The notes beneath the pieces were generated by a model. That model was not told the DNA's origin, searched no databases, and saw only the letters and a list, made by a program, of their open reading frames with translations. DNA of 64,000 bases from NCBI RefSeq assembly GCF_003026815.1, contig NZ_PYOG01000001.1, forward strand, positions 62,001 to 126,000, given 5' to 3'. Below are positions 27,149 to 34,940 of this stretch, piece by piece (position 1 is the stretch's first letter; every line of letters starts with the position of its first letter). The stretch is from Photobacterium damselae. Lineage in GTDB: Bacteria; Pseudomonadota; Gammaproteobacteria; Enterobacterales; Vibrionaceae. The translations under genes were made by a program, and so were the position numbers.

Positions 27149-27442
27149 TTAACACTGTTCGTCAGCACAACATTCATCCTGAAGAAAGCTGATGACTCCT
27201 TCCAAGCACTGATATTCAGCGACACAGTAAAGAGTTCTTCCCTCTCGTCGCTGCGAAATTAATCCAGCAGACGCCAAACTAGAAATATGGTGTGACAGAG
27301 TCGAACCTGGGATCTCTAATCGTTCTTGTAATCCCCCGACAGCAATTCCTTGATAACCCGCTTTAACAACCGCTTTGTAAATGGCAAGTCGAGTTGGATG
27401 ACCTAACTCTTTAAGTGCTTTTGCTACAACATCAAGTTCCAT
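27149..27442 (-). CDS. ArsR/SmtB-family metal- or metalloid-responsive repressor
   Basis: A 97-residue winged-helix repressor, starting at ATG 27442 with AGAGGA upstream (a TTG three bases earlier is also in frame). KALGHPTRLAIYKAV-type N-terminus (KELGHPTRLAIYKAV), the recognition helix region IPGSTLSHHISSLASAGLISQRREGRTLYC, and a C-terminal tail with CC and a final C are visible. The classical ArsR CVC motif in the recognition helix is absent, so the sensor site is probably built from Cys55-type or tail cysteines. It is divergent from the Cys-rich permease at 27630 and presumably represses it when metal-free. Confidence 0.88.
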   Translation of the reverse strand: MELDVVAKALKELGHPTRLAIYKAVVKAGYQGIAVGGLQERLEIPGSTLSHHISSLASAGLISQRREGRTLYCVAEYQCLEGVISFLQDECCADEQC

Positions 27443-27552
27443 CAAATTTATCCTCTGATCAAGATAATTCGATATTAGTGGAAATGAAAAGAAAAGGCAA
27501 TTATCACTAACACGTTGATTTATAAAGAATCAAAAAAATATTTCTAATTTTG

Positions 27553-27598
27553 TCGAAATATAAACTTGATCCATACTCAATATTTCCATATATTTCGA
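27553..27598. promoter_or_regulatory. Inverted repeat between the ArsR-type repressor and the permease
   Basis: TCGAAATATA (27553-27562) and TATATTTCGA (27589-27598) are perfect 10-base inverted arms 26 bases apart, a candidate operator for the ArsR-type repressor. Confidence 0.5.
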
Positions 27599-27629
27599 AA
27601 CATAGAAATAATTAACTGGACAACCAATC

Positions 27630-28703
27630 ATGAATACCGAATTAATATCAATGGCAAAAGAAGCCGCAGATATGTTTGTTTTTTTAGCGGCAGAATTGAC
27701 CATTCTATTTATAGCAATCAGCTACTTAGTTGGTGTACTTCAAGAGTTTTTAACACCTGAAAAAATTCAATCCATCTTAAGCTCACGTAAAGGAAAAGGC
27801 TATTTCGTTGCAGCGTTACTTGGTGCTATTACTCCATTTTGTTCATGCTCAACCATCCCATTTTTGAAAGGATTGCTTCGTGCAAGAGCCGGATTTGGTC
27901 CAATGATGGTTTTTTTGTTTTCAAGCCCACTACTTAATCCTGTCATCATAGGTCTCTTTGTTGTCACTTTTGGCTGGAAAGTCGCGGTGTTTTATTTTGC
28001 TATAGCCCTTATTGTATCGGTTGTTGCAGGATATCTATTAGAAAAGTTAGGTTTTGAGCGTTATGTAAAACCTGAAGCTTATCAAGACAGTTCTGCGAGC
28101 TCTTGTAGCACCGGATGTGGTGAAACAAAACCCTCTCAAACAAGTTGTTGTACCGAAAGTACAGCATCGAAACATGTAGAGCCTACATCATCATGTTGTT
28201 CTACAAAGCCTGCAACCAATACGCAGAAAAAAGAGAACGAAACATCATGCTGTTCTTCTCAACCAGTGGAAAAGACTCTACAAAAACCACAAAGCCGCTG
28301 GGTTCGCATTTGGCATTCAACATGGAAAGATTTTAAGCAAGTACTGCCTTATTTATTGCTTGGTATCGCTATTGGTTCCTTTATCTATGGCTTTATCCCG
28401 ACCGATCTTATTGCTAAGTATGCAGGCGCTGGTAAATGGTATGCGATTCCTGTTGCGGCCGTTATTGGTATTCCACTCTACATCCGTGCTGAAGCGGTTA
28501 TTCCTTTAAGTGCTGCATTAGTGAAAAAAGGGATGGCTCTTGGTTCGGTTATGGCGTTGATTATAGGTAGTGCTGGTGCAAGTTTAACTGAAGTGATCTT
28601 GTTAAAATCTATCTTTAAAACCCCAATGATCATCGCTTTTGTTAGTGTAATCTTAACAATGGCTATCAGTGCAGGATTCTTATATACCTTCATTTTCGGT
28701 TAA
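27630..28703 (+). CDS. Permease of the SO_0444/ArsP type with a Cys-rich cytoplasmic loop (metal or metalloid efflux)
   Basis: A 357-residue inner-membrane protein. GAITPFCSCSTIPFLKGLLRA in the first half is the hallmark of the ArsP/YraQ permease family, with two conserved cysteines in a membrane-embedded loop. Between the two membrane halves, residues about 155-215, lies a long hydrophilic insert with about ten cysteines in pairs (SSCSTGCGE, TSCCTES, SSCCSTK, TSCCSSQ), which looks like a metal-chelating region. The second half (RAEAVIPLSAALVKKGMALG) repeats the permease fold. The neighbouring ArsR regulator supports export of a thiol-binding ion. SO_0444-type proteins are annotated as Cu/Zn exporters and ArsP as an organoarsenical exporter; which applies is not decided. 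Confidence 0.8.
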   Translation: MNTELISMAKEAADMFVFLAAELTILFIAISYLVGVLQEFLTPEKIQSILSSRKGKGYFVAALLGAITPFCSCSTIPFLKGLLRARAGFGPMMVFLFSSPLLNPVIIGLFVVTFGWKVAVFYFAIALIVSVVAGYLLEKLGFERYVKPEAYQDSSASSCSTGCGETKPSQTSCCTESTASKHVEPTSSCCSTKPATNTQKKENETSCCSSQPVEKTLQKPQSRWVRIWHSTWKDFKQVLPYLLLGIAIGSFIYGFIPTDLIAKYAGAGKWYAIPVAAVIGIPLYIRAEAVIPLSAALVKKGMALGSVMALIIGSAGASLTEVILLKSIFKTPMIIAFVSVILTMAISAGFLYTFIFG

Positions 28704-28731
28704 TATCAGCGAGTAAAACAAATCGTATTAT

Positions 28732-28756
28732 GGGCAGAATATAACTTCTGCCCTTT
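28732..28756. terminator. Terminator between the permease and ridA-like gene
   Basis: GGGCAGAA pairs with TTCTGCCC across six bases and is followed by TTT; between convergent genes. Confidence 0.7.
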
Positions 28757-28761
28757 GCGGA

Positions 28762-29235
28762 TCATTCCACTTCAAAAATAGAATCAATAACAAGTGGCAG
28801 GTTATCTCGAACCGACACCGCTCCAAATACAGAACGAGCATGTATTCCCATATCATCAAATACTGCAACCATTAAATCAGAGCATCCATCCATCACTTGA
28901 GGATGCTGAGAAAACTCAGGCGTAGCATTAATAAATCCTTGTAACTTCACCACACGACGTACTCGACCTAAAGTACCAAGTTCCGCTTTAACCGCAGCAA
29001 GAATTTCCAAACCTGTCTCTTTAGCAAATTGATAACCTTGCTCCGTTGAGTAATCTACACCAATTTTTCCTTGAGGGCTCAGTCCTTCACGGGCAAATGC
29101 CGAATAACCGGTAGGACCTTTACCTGATACAAACAATAAATTTCCGGAGCGAACGCAATTTGTGTAGTTACCTTGGGGCAATGACACTTCTGGCAACTCT
29201 AATCCCAGTTCTTTTAACCGCTCTCCAATGCGCAT
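28762..29235 (-). CDS. RidA (YjgF/UK114) family protein, long form
   Basis: A 157-residue trimeric cytoplasmic protein. RidA proteins hydrolyse reactive enamine and imine intermediates. Visible marks are LPQGNYTNCVRSGNLLFVSGKGP near the start, LGRVRRVVKLQGFINATPEF, and SVFGAVSVRDNLPLVIDSIFEV at the end, where the arginine typical of imine-binding members (here in HARSVFGA) is kept. It is about 30 residues longer than E. coli RidA, like the YjgH/Rid5-type subgroups. It is divergent from the NRAMP-like transporter. A role in detoxifying an amine linked to that transporter is only a guess. Confidence 0.85.
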   Translation of the reverse strand: MRIGERLKELGLELPEVSLPQGNYTNCVRSGNLLFVSGKGPTGYSAFAREGLSPQGKIGVDYSTEQGYQFAKETGLEILAAVKAELGTLGRVRRVVKLQGFINATPEFSQHPQVMDGCSDLMVAVFDDMGIHARSVFGAVSVRDNLPLVIDSIFEVE

Positions 29236-29468
29236 TAGTCTCTCCTTTTATGCCAAATAGTGATTTATATTCGCTCTAATACCCTAAATTATTTATCCTC
29301 TTTAGTTTTAATCACTTTTCTTAAATAGATCCAAAACCAGTGTTGACAGAAGAGATCTAAGTCACTATTATTCGCGCCCAGCAGCAAACGATTGCATTTT
29401 GAATCCGCTATTTTTATTAGTTAATATTCAATTTGTTACCTTATCGATATCTTAGCTGCAGGTCAGCT

Positions 29469-29525
29469 GATCTCGGTCAGTTGTCTTTCTTTTTTTCTAT
29501 AAATAGAGAGACAAAAAACTGAGAT
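29469..29525 (+). promoter_or_regulatory. Leader hairpin overlapping the start region of the NRAMP-like gene
   Basis: GATCTC-GGT-CAGTT and TTGTCTTTCT upstream can pair with AGAGAGACAA and AACTGAGAT just before the ATG. The last arm contains the ribosome site GAGATAA, so the fold could hide it. Confidence 0.4.
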
Positions 29526-29532
29526 AATAACT

Positions 29533-30765
29533 ATGACCACCAGCACAACAACTGCCATTCCTTCATCTGAATCACAAACGGCCTCATGGCAATCAAAAGC
29601 GATCATGAGTGTTGCTTTTTTGATGGCAACCACCTCTGTCGGCCCAGGCTTTCTAACCCAAACAGCCGTATTTACCAATCTGTACAAAATCGATATGGCC
29701 TTTCCAGTCCTGATCTCAGCATTTATTACTTTTGGTATCGTCATGAATATATGGCGTATTGTCGGTGTATCGGGTTTACGTATCCAAGATATTGCTAACA
29801 AGGTCGCACCCGGATTAGGCTATGTGGTGGGCATTTTATTAGCCTTGGGCGCTGTTGCATTTAACTTTGGCAACGTGAGTGGATCCGCATTAGGTATAAA
29901 TGTATTAACCGGTGTCGATACAACATGGGGTGCACTATTTACAGGTGGTCTAGGCTGTTTATTGTTTGTTTTGCACAACGCATCTAAACGCATGGATCAG
30001 ATGGCTCGCTACCTAGGCTTATTTATGATTATCCTAATTGCCTATGTTGCTATGACCAGTTTACCACCAATGGGACAAACCCTTATTGCAGCTGTCGCAC
30101 CTTCAGATATGAGCAATTTATTATTGCCAACTTTAACGATTGTAGGTGGTGCAGTAGGCGGTTACTATACTGGCGCTCAACGTCTGGTTGATATTGGCTT
30201 ACAGGGCCAAAATAATGTAGATAACATTAAAAAAGCCGCTTGGGCAGGTATCTCGATTGCCGTTGTCATTCGTGTTTTACTTTTCCTCGCAATCTTTGGG
30301 GTGATTGCAACTGGTGCAGTATTAGATAAGGCTAACCCAGCAGCGGATGCATTTCGCCACGGTGCGGGAGATGTCGGTTATTTCATTTTTGGCTTAGTTT
30401 TATTTGTTGCTTCAATTACTTCGGTGGTAGGCAACTCATACATGGCAATTTCACTAATCAAAACGCTATTCCCAGTCGTTGCTCGTAATGAAAAACTTTG
30501 GTGTGTTGGCTTTATTATTATCACCAGCTTAGGCACTGTTATGATGAACATGCCAATTCTACTACTGATGTTAGCAGGCTTGGTAAATAGTATCATTTTG
30601 CCAATCGTATTAGGCTCAGTGTTAGCGGCAACCCGCCGAAAAGATATTGTTGGTGATTATAAGCACCCTATCCTACTCACCGCTATTGGTACTCTGATTG
30701 TGATTGTAATGGCCTTCGCAAGCTACACCAATATCTTAAACTTTATGACTAAATTCTTAGGGTAA
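29533..30765 (+). CDS. NRAMP-like divalent-ion or related transporter (YcsG-type)
   Basis: A 410-residue inner-membrane protein with eleven or so hydrophobic segments and LeuT-like organisation. Helix 1 reads TSVGPGFLTQTAVFTN where classical metal-transporting NRAMPs have DPGN, so the metal-binding Asp and Asn are missing; this is the pattern of NRAMP-related proteins such as B. subtilis YcsG, whose substrates are unclear. GGAVGGYYTGAQRLVDIGLQG corresponds to helix 6. The gene is alone, divergent from a RidA-type gene, with a possible RNA hairpin over its ribosome site. Metal transport should not be assumed. Confidence 0.75.
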   Translation: MTTSTTTAIPSSESQTASWQSKAIMSVAFLMATTSVGPGFLTQTAVFTNLYKIDMAFPVLISAFITFGIVMNIWRIVGVSGLRIQDIANKVAPGLGYVVGILLALGAVAFNFGNVSGSALGINVLTGVDTTWGALFTGGLGCLLFVLHNASKRMDQMARYLGLFMIILIAYVAMTSLPPMGQTLIAAVAPSDMSNLLLPTLTIVGGAVGGYYTGAQRLVDIGLQGQNNVDNIKKAAWAGISIAVVIRVLLFLAIFGVIATGAVLDKANPAADAFRHGAGDVGYFIFGLVLFVASITSVVGNSYMAISLIKTLFPVVARNEKLWCVGFIIITSLGTVMMNMPILLLMLAGLVNSIILPIVLGSVLAATRRKDIVGDYKHPILLTAIGTLIVIVMAFASYTNILNFMTKFLG

Positions 30766-30803
30766 AATTACAGCCTAAGTTTTTAATCAGCTGGAAAAAT
30801 ATC

Positions 30804-30840
30804 ACTATGCCCGACCTAAAAAGATCGGGCATAGTTTATT
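30804..30840 (+). terminator. Terminator between the NRAMP-like gene and sulP
   Basis: CTATGCCCGA pairs with TCGGGCATAG across a 10-base loop, followed by TTTATT; between convergent genes. Confidence 0.8.
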
Positions 30841-30885
30841 GAATGACTTATGAATTATGCTAACTAAGAATCGCTGATAGTTAGA

Positions 30886-32643
30886 TTAAGGAGCAATAGC
30901 CGCGGTTACTTCATTTTTTTTCACTTCAGCGACCAAACCATCTGCATAGGCTTGGCGATAACATCCACTCATTTTAATCGCTAAGTACATATCAGAACGA
31001 ATCGTAATACCACCATCGCCCATATTCATTCCAACTAATTCACACCACTTTTGTAACTGCCGCTTACGACCTGCAAGAATTAAACGCACTCCTTTTCGTT
31101 TTAAAATGCCATGGATATCATCCAAAACAGCCATAACACTCACATCCATATGGGTAAAACTTGCTACAGCATCAATAATGACACAGGCTGGCGGTGTTTC
31201 TTGTTGGCTTATCTGTTGCAGTAATCGTCGTTTAAAATACGCAGCATTAAAATAGGTCAATGGCGAGTTAAAACGGTAAATAAACACCCCAGGAATGGCT
31301 GCCGCTTTATCGCTATCATCTAAGCTACGCAGAACCCCTTTATCGTCCAGACCCATGGTTTGATCACTTGGACGCATCACAACTCGAATAAACTGAAACA
31401 GTCCCAGTAATACCGCAAGAGTGATCCCAGGAATTACCCCGATAATCAATACCGCAACAAAGGTAATGGTTGCTAATAAAAATGCATCTCTATCACGGGT
31501 TTTAAGTGCCCACATACCAATAAAATCGAGTAATGAGATAGAAGATATCACCAAAATCACCCCTAATGCAGCATGAGGGATATAACGTAATGGCTCATAA
31601 ACAAATAGAGCAATAACACCTATAACGATTGCAGCAATAATGGATACTAGTTGTGATTTACCACCACTAGCATCGTTTACGGCAGTTCGAGAGTCTGCGC
31701 CACTAATTGCAAAGCCTTGAGAAAGAGCAGAAGCCAAGTTTGCAATACCTAATGCTCGAAACTCTTTATCTGCATCAATTTCATAACCATTACGTGCAGC
31801 AAAGCTTCGTGCCGTCAGCATCATGCTCACAAAACTGACCATTGCAAGGTTTAACGCTGGCATCACCAATTCACGAGTTAGACCTAAATCAAACACTGGC
31901 AGTGAAAATGTTGGCAACCCTCCCTTAACATCGCCTAAAATTGCGATGCCATACTGATCAAGATGCAAAATAAAGACAGCAAAAGCCGCAATGGCAATCG
32001 CTAACATCGCAGCAGGCCAGGTCGGTTTGAATCGTTTAAATAGTAAGAAAACTAATAGAGTAAATGCTGCGGTTCCAACGGTAGGCCAATGGATAGAGGC
32101 AAGATAATCGGGTACGGCATAGATTCTTTCAAGCAAGTGCTTCTCTTCAAACTTCACTCCCGTAATTTTGGCAAACTGCCCCACAATAATCGTTATCGCA
32201 ACACCATTTAATAATCCCATTAAAATCGGACGAGAAAGAAAATCGGCCAAAACCCCTAACTTAAATCGACTGGCAATAAGACACCACAACCCCGTCATAA
32301 TCGTCATGGTGACAACCAATTGAAGATGCTTAACACTGTCTCCTGCCGCAAGGGGCGTTACAACCGCAGCAATAACAGCACACGTTGCAGCATCAGGCCC
32401 AACAATAAGTTGACGTGATGTTCCAAAAAATGCGTAGGCAATCATAGGTAATACACACGCATATAGACCCGCAATTTCATTTACACCAGCAAGTTGGGCG
32501 TAAGCAATCGCAACAGGCAGTGCAACCGCAACTACAGACAGCGCAGCCCTTAAGTCATCAGGGAACCAACTTCTGTCGTACTTTTGCAAAGATTTCAGAC
32601 CTGGAATCAAATCGTGTATTTTGAGAGAAAAAGAGTGACTCAC
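30886..32643 (-). CDS. SulP/SLC26-family anion transporter with STAS domain
   Basis: A 585-residue inner-membrane transporter starting at GTG, with AAGGACG upstream. The membrane part (about residues 30-420) carries AVALPVAIAYAQLAGVNEIAGLYACVLPMIAYAFFG, the SLC26 first-helix region, and QGFAISGADSRTAVNDASGGKSQ. A STAS domain follows (about 455-565) with VIIDAVASFTHMDVSVMAVL, the position of the conserved phosphorylated or ligand-binding loop. Relatives transport sulfate, dicarboxylates (DauA) or bicarbonate. No carbonic anhydrase or sulfur gene is adjacent, so the anion is open. It is monocistronic and divergent from the NDH-2-like pair. Confidence 0.88.
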   Translation of the reverse strand: MSHSFSLKIHDLIPGLKSLQKYDRSWFPDDLRAALSVVAVALPVAIAYAQLAGVNEIAGLYACVLPMIAYAFFGTSRQLIVGPDAATCAVIAAVVTPLAAGDSVKHLQLVVTMTIMTGLWCLIASRFKLGVLADFLSRPILMGLLNGVAITIIVGQFAKITGVKFEEKHLLERIYAVPDYLASIHWPTVGTAAFTLLVFLLFKRFKPTWPAAMLAIAIAAFAVFILHLDQYGIAILGDVKGGLPTFSLPVFDLGLTRELVMPALNLAMVSFVSMMLTARSFAARNGYEIDADKEFRALGIANLASALSQGFAISGADSRTAVNDASGGKSQLVSIIAAIVIGVIALFVYEPLRYIPHAALGVILVISSISLLDFIGMWALKTRDRDAFLLATITFVAVLIIGVIPGITLAVLLGLFQFIRVVMRPSDQTMGLDDKGVLRSLDDSDKAAAIPGVFIYRFNSPLTYFNAAYFKRRLLQQISQQETPPACVIIDAVASFTHMDVSVMAVLDDIHGILKRKGVRLILAGRKRQLQKWCELVGMNMGDGGITIRSDMYLAIKMSGCYRQAYADGLVAEVKKNEVTAAIAP

Positions 32644-32672
32644 TTATCGTCCTTTTAAAACCGATTAGTTAT

Positions 32673-32730
32673 TTACCCAAGTAACCTCAAGATGCGAGGT
32701 TCAGCGAGAACAATTTGGGTATATGCCCAT
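32673..32730. repeat. Nested palindromic element with TTGGGTATAT core
   Basis: Outer arms TACCCAA (32674-32680) and TTGGGTA (32714-32720) enclose an inner stem AACCTC/GAGGTT (32683-32701). The outer core is shared with the palindrome at 632-649. Confidence 0.5.
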
Positions 32731-33039
32731 ATAACGTTAAGGTACTAGGTTTGGTAAGAATAATTCTAATTGGAAATAGAATTAAAAGAAGTGGATATAT
32801 GACAATTACCGCAAATTATTACGAATTCTTATCCTTAATAATGAATAGACAAAGCAAATCGTATACAAAACAACCTACCAAAAGATGAATTATCAAACAA
32901 AAGAATTTCTTTTTTTGTGGATATAAAATCCTGCCTTTTAAAAGCATTCAGTTTACTAACATTATGATGCTAAGTTACTTTCTTAAATTCCCTCTTATTT
33001 ACATAAGCTTTAGTTGTTCTTTTTCAATTGGTTACATTT

Positions 33040-33053
33040 TTGACTTAGATCAA
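33040..33053. promoter_or_regulatory. FNR-like site 1
   Basis: TTGACTTAGATCAA matches TTGAT-N4-ATCAA with one mismatch. Confidence 0.6.
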
Positions 33054-33078
33054 TAAATGCTACTTTAGATTCATTTCT

Positions 33079-33092
33079 TTGATTTAGGTCAA
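33079..33092. promoter_or_regulatory. FNR-like site 2
   Basis: TTGATTTAGGTCAA matches TTGAT-N4-ATCAA with one mismatch; its centre is 39 bases from that of site 1. Confidence 0.6.
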
Positions 33093-33148
33093 TGCAAGAT
33101 TATTCTATTTGTCCACAAAGCACTAAATTAGCAATTTTATTTACCAAA

Positions 33149-33164
33149 TGTGATGGTTATCACA
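33149..33164. promoter_or_regulatory. Perfect CRP site
   Basis: TGTGATGGTTATCACA is an exact TGTGA-N6-TCACA match. A TATAAT follows at 33179-33184, so CRP could act at this promoter toward the NDH-2-like genes. Confidence 0.7.
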
Positions 33165-33348
33165 GAGCGTGAAATACATATAATCCGCATCAATAGAACA
33201 GCTTTATCTAACCAGATTGTAATGTATCGCTCAGCCCCTATAAGCCAACCAAATAAATTAAAAATGGCTATAGAGAAAATAAAGTCAGCCCTACCGCCGA
33301 GGTTTAGTGATACGCCGTTGAGTTTTCTTACTGGAAATATCAACGCTT

Positions 33349-33386
33349 AATAACAAGCCAAAAATTTATCGTAAGAGCTTGTTATT
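33349..33386. repeat. Perfect 10-base inverted repeat in the NDH-2 leader
   Basis: AATAACAAGC pairs with GCTTGTTATT across 18 bases. No T run follows, so it is not an ordinary terminator. Confidence 0.4.
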
Positions 33387-33461
33387 GGTAACCGAATTTA
33401 ACTCTTTTTTGATTTAGGCATTAGCCGGCACTGAACTCAGTGCTTATGTGAGGAATTCGTC

Positions 33462-34673
33462 ATGTCACGAATCGTAATTGTTGGCGGTGGTGCTGCTGGT
33501 ATCGAGCTTTCAACCCTATTAGGTCGCGCAGTTCGTAAAGAAGATGAAGTGATCTTAATTGAACCAGAAACTCATCATTACTGGAAACCTCGTTTACACG
33601 AAATCGCAGCAGGTACTTTTGATAGTGATTTAGATACTGTTTGTTACTTTACTCATGGTGCTAAACATGGATATCAGCATTATCAAGGGGCTATGACCAA
33701 TATTGATCGTAACAACAAACAAGTTATTGTACGTCAACCAGATGGTGCAGAAAGCTTAGTAGATTACGACTATCTTGTTATTGCAGTTGGTGCGGTAAGT
33801 AATGATTTCAACACTACTGGCGCTCGCGACCACTGTTTATTCTTAGATTCTGCAGTTCAAGCTCGTAAAGCGTGGCATCAAATCAGCCACCTGCTACGCT
33901 CAGGTCACGATCACGCAATTAACATCGTTGGTGCAGGTGCAACAGGTGTTGAGCTTGCGGCTGAGCTGGCTCGCGTTAGCCAGAAACTTCAACGTTATAA
34001 GGCCGCAAAACTGCATATCAATTTAATTGAAGCAGCACCTCGCGTATTACCAAACTGCCCTGAAAAGATGTCGGATAAAGCACTTAAAGAGCTAAATCGC
34101 AATAATATTAACGTACTTGTTGATACTCGTATTAGTGAAGTTACTGCTGAGGGTATGACAACATGTGATGGTCAAACACTAAATGCTGACGTTCAATTTT
34201 GGGCTGCTGGTGTTAAAGCACCCGATTGGCTTCGCGGTTTAGGTGACTTTACATACAACCGAATGAACCAAATTGAAGTTAATATGAATTTAACTACAAC
34301 GGTTGATGATCATATTTTCGCACTTGGCGATTGTGCCGCAATTCCACAACCAGACGGTTCGTTTGTTCCACCTAAGGCTCAAGCCGCTAACCGAGCAGCA
34401 GTACACTTAGCGAAAAGTTTAAGTGGAATGCTACGTGGTAAAGCACTGACAGATTTTGTATTTGAAGATAGCGGTATGATTGTTGCGGTGGGTCACCACT
34501 TTGCTGTTGGTGCTTTAATGGATGGCAAACTGGTACTTAAAGGCCGTTTGATCCGCCGTTTATACGATACTATTTTCCGATTACATCAACGTACGGTTTC
34601 TGGTGTCTTTAACGTATCTCGCTTAATGATCACAAAACGACTTAAATCCGTGTTCAAACCCGCTAGTATGTAA
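33462..34673 (+). CDS. NDH-2-like FAD/NAD(P)H oxidoreductase, copy 1
   Basis: A 403-residue flavoprotein of the type II NADH dehydrogenase group, which oxidises NADH and reduces quinone at the inner membrane without pumping. IVIVGGGAAGIELSTLLG at residues 4-21 is the FAD Rossmann motif; INIVGAGATGVELAAELA near residue 150 is the NAD(P)H Rossmann motif; HIFALGDCAAIPQPDG near 285 is the second FAD contact, and VPPKAQAANRAA follows as in NDH-2. It ends with a basic tail (TKRLKSVFKPAS) that could touch the membrane. The ribosome site is TGTGAGGAATTC. Two FNR-like sites and a CRP site lie 300-420 bases upstream. A near-identical paralogue follows at 34941. Confidence 0.85.
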   Translation: MSRIVIVGGGAAGIELSTLLGRAVRKEDEVILIEPETHHYWKPRLHEIAAGTFDSDLDTVCYFTHGAKHGYQHYQGAMTNIDRNNKQVIVRQPDGAESLVDYDYLVIAVGAVSNDFNTTGARDHCLFLDSAVQARKAWHQISHLLRSGHDHAINIVGAGATGVELAAELARVSQKLQRYKAAKLHINLIEAAPRVLPNCPEKMSDKALKELNRNNINVLVDTRISEVTAEGMTTCDGQTLNADVQFWAAGVKAPDWLRGLGDFTYNRMNQIEVNMNLTTTVDDHIFALGDCAAIPQPDGSFVPPKAQAANRAAVHLAKSLSGMLRGKALTDFVFEDSGMIVAVGHHFAVGALMDGKLVLKGRLIRRLYDTIFRLHQRTVSGVFNVSRLMITKRLKSVFKPASM

Positions 34674-34694
34674 TTCATTACAATTGTAGAAAAA

Positions 34695-34727
34695 AGGCGC
34701 TATATCTTAGGATTTAGCGCCTTTTTT
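34695..34727 (+). terminator. Terminator between the two NDH-2-like genes
   Basis: AGGCGCTA pairs with TAGCGCCT, followed by TTTTT; it should end the transcript of copy 1, so copy 2 needs its own promoter. Confidence 0.88.
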
Positions 34728-34940
34728 GTATCCAAATTCATCCCCGCCTTCTTCATACTTTGATTGTTGACCACCAGTAATAATCAATTTCAAAAATACC
34801 GTATTATCAAAAAATAAGAAATAACTATACTAGCTGCACTTAGTTAATTTGAATGGTTAATGGGCATAGTTAATACCCCATCAACATAATCATTTTCAAG
34901 CTCAGATCGACTCCGAGCATATCAATAAGGTAACAACATT

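Larger units (their letters stand above)
32644..33461. other. Long divergent regulatory region, sulP / NDH-2-like genes
   Basis: 818 bases with no convincing gene. It contains a nested palindromic repeat (32673-32730), two FNR-like sites, a perfect CRP site with a TATAAT at 33179-33184, and a hairpin at 33349-33386. Confidence 0.55.

Noticed and set aside
33150-33350. 66-codon plus-strand frame after the CRP site, with an overlapping minus-strand frame
   Set aside because: It begins inside the perfect CRP site and covers the likely promoter; no ribosome site and no protein-like pattern.
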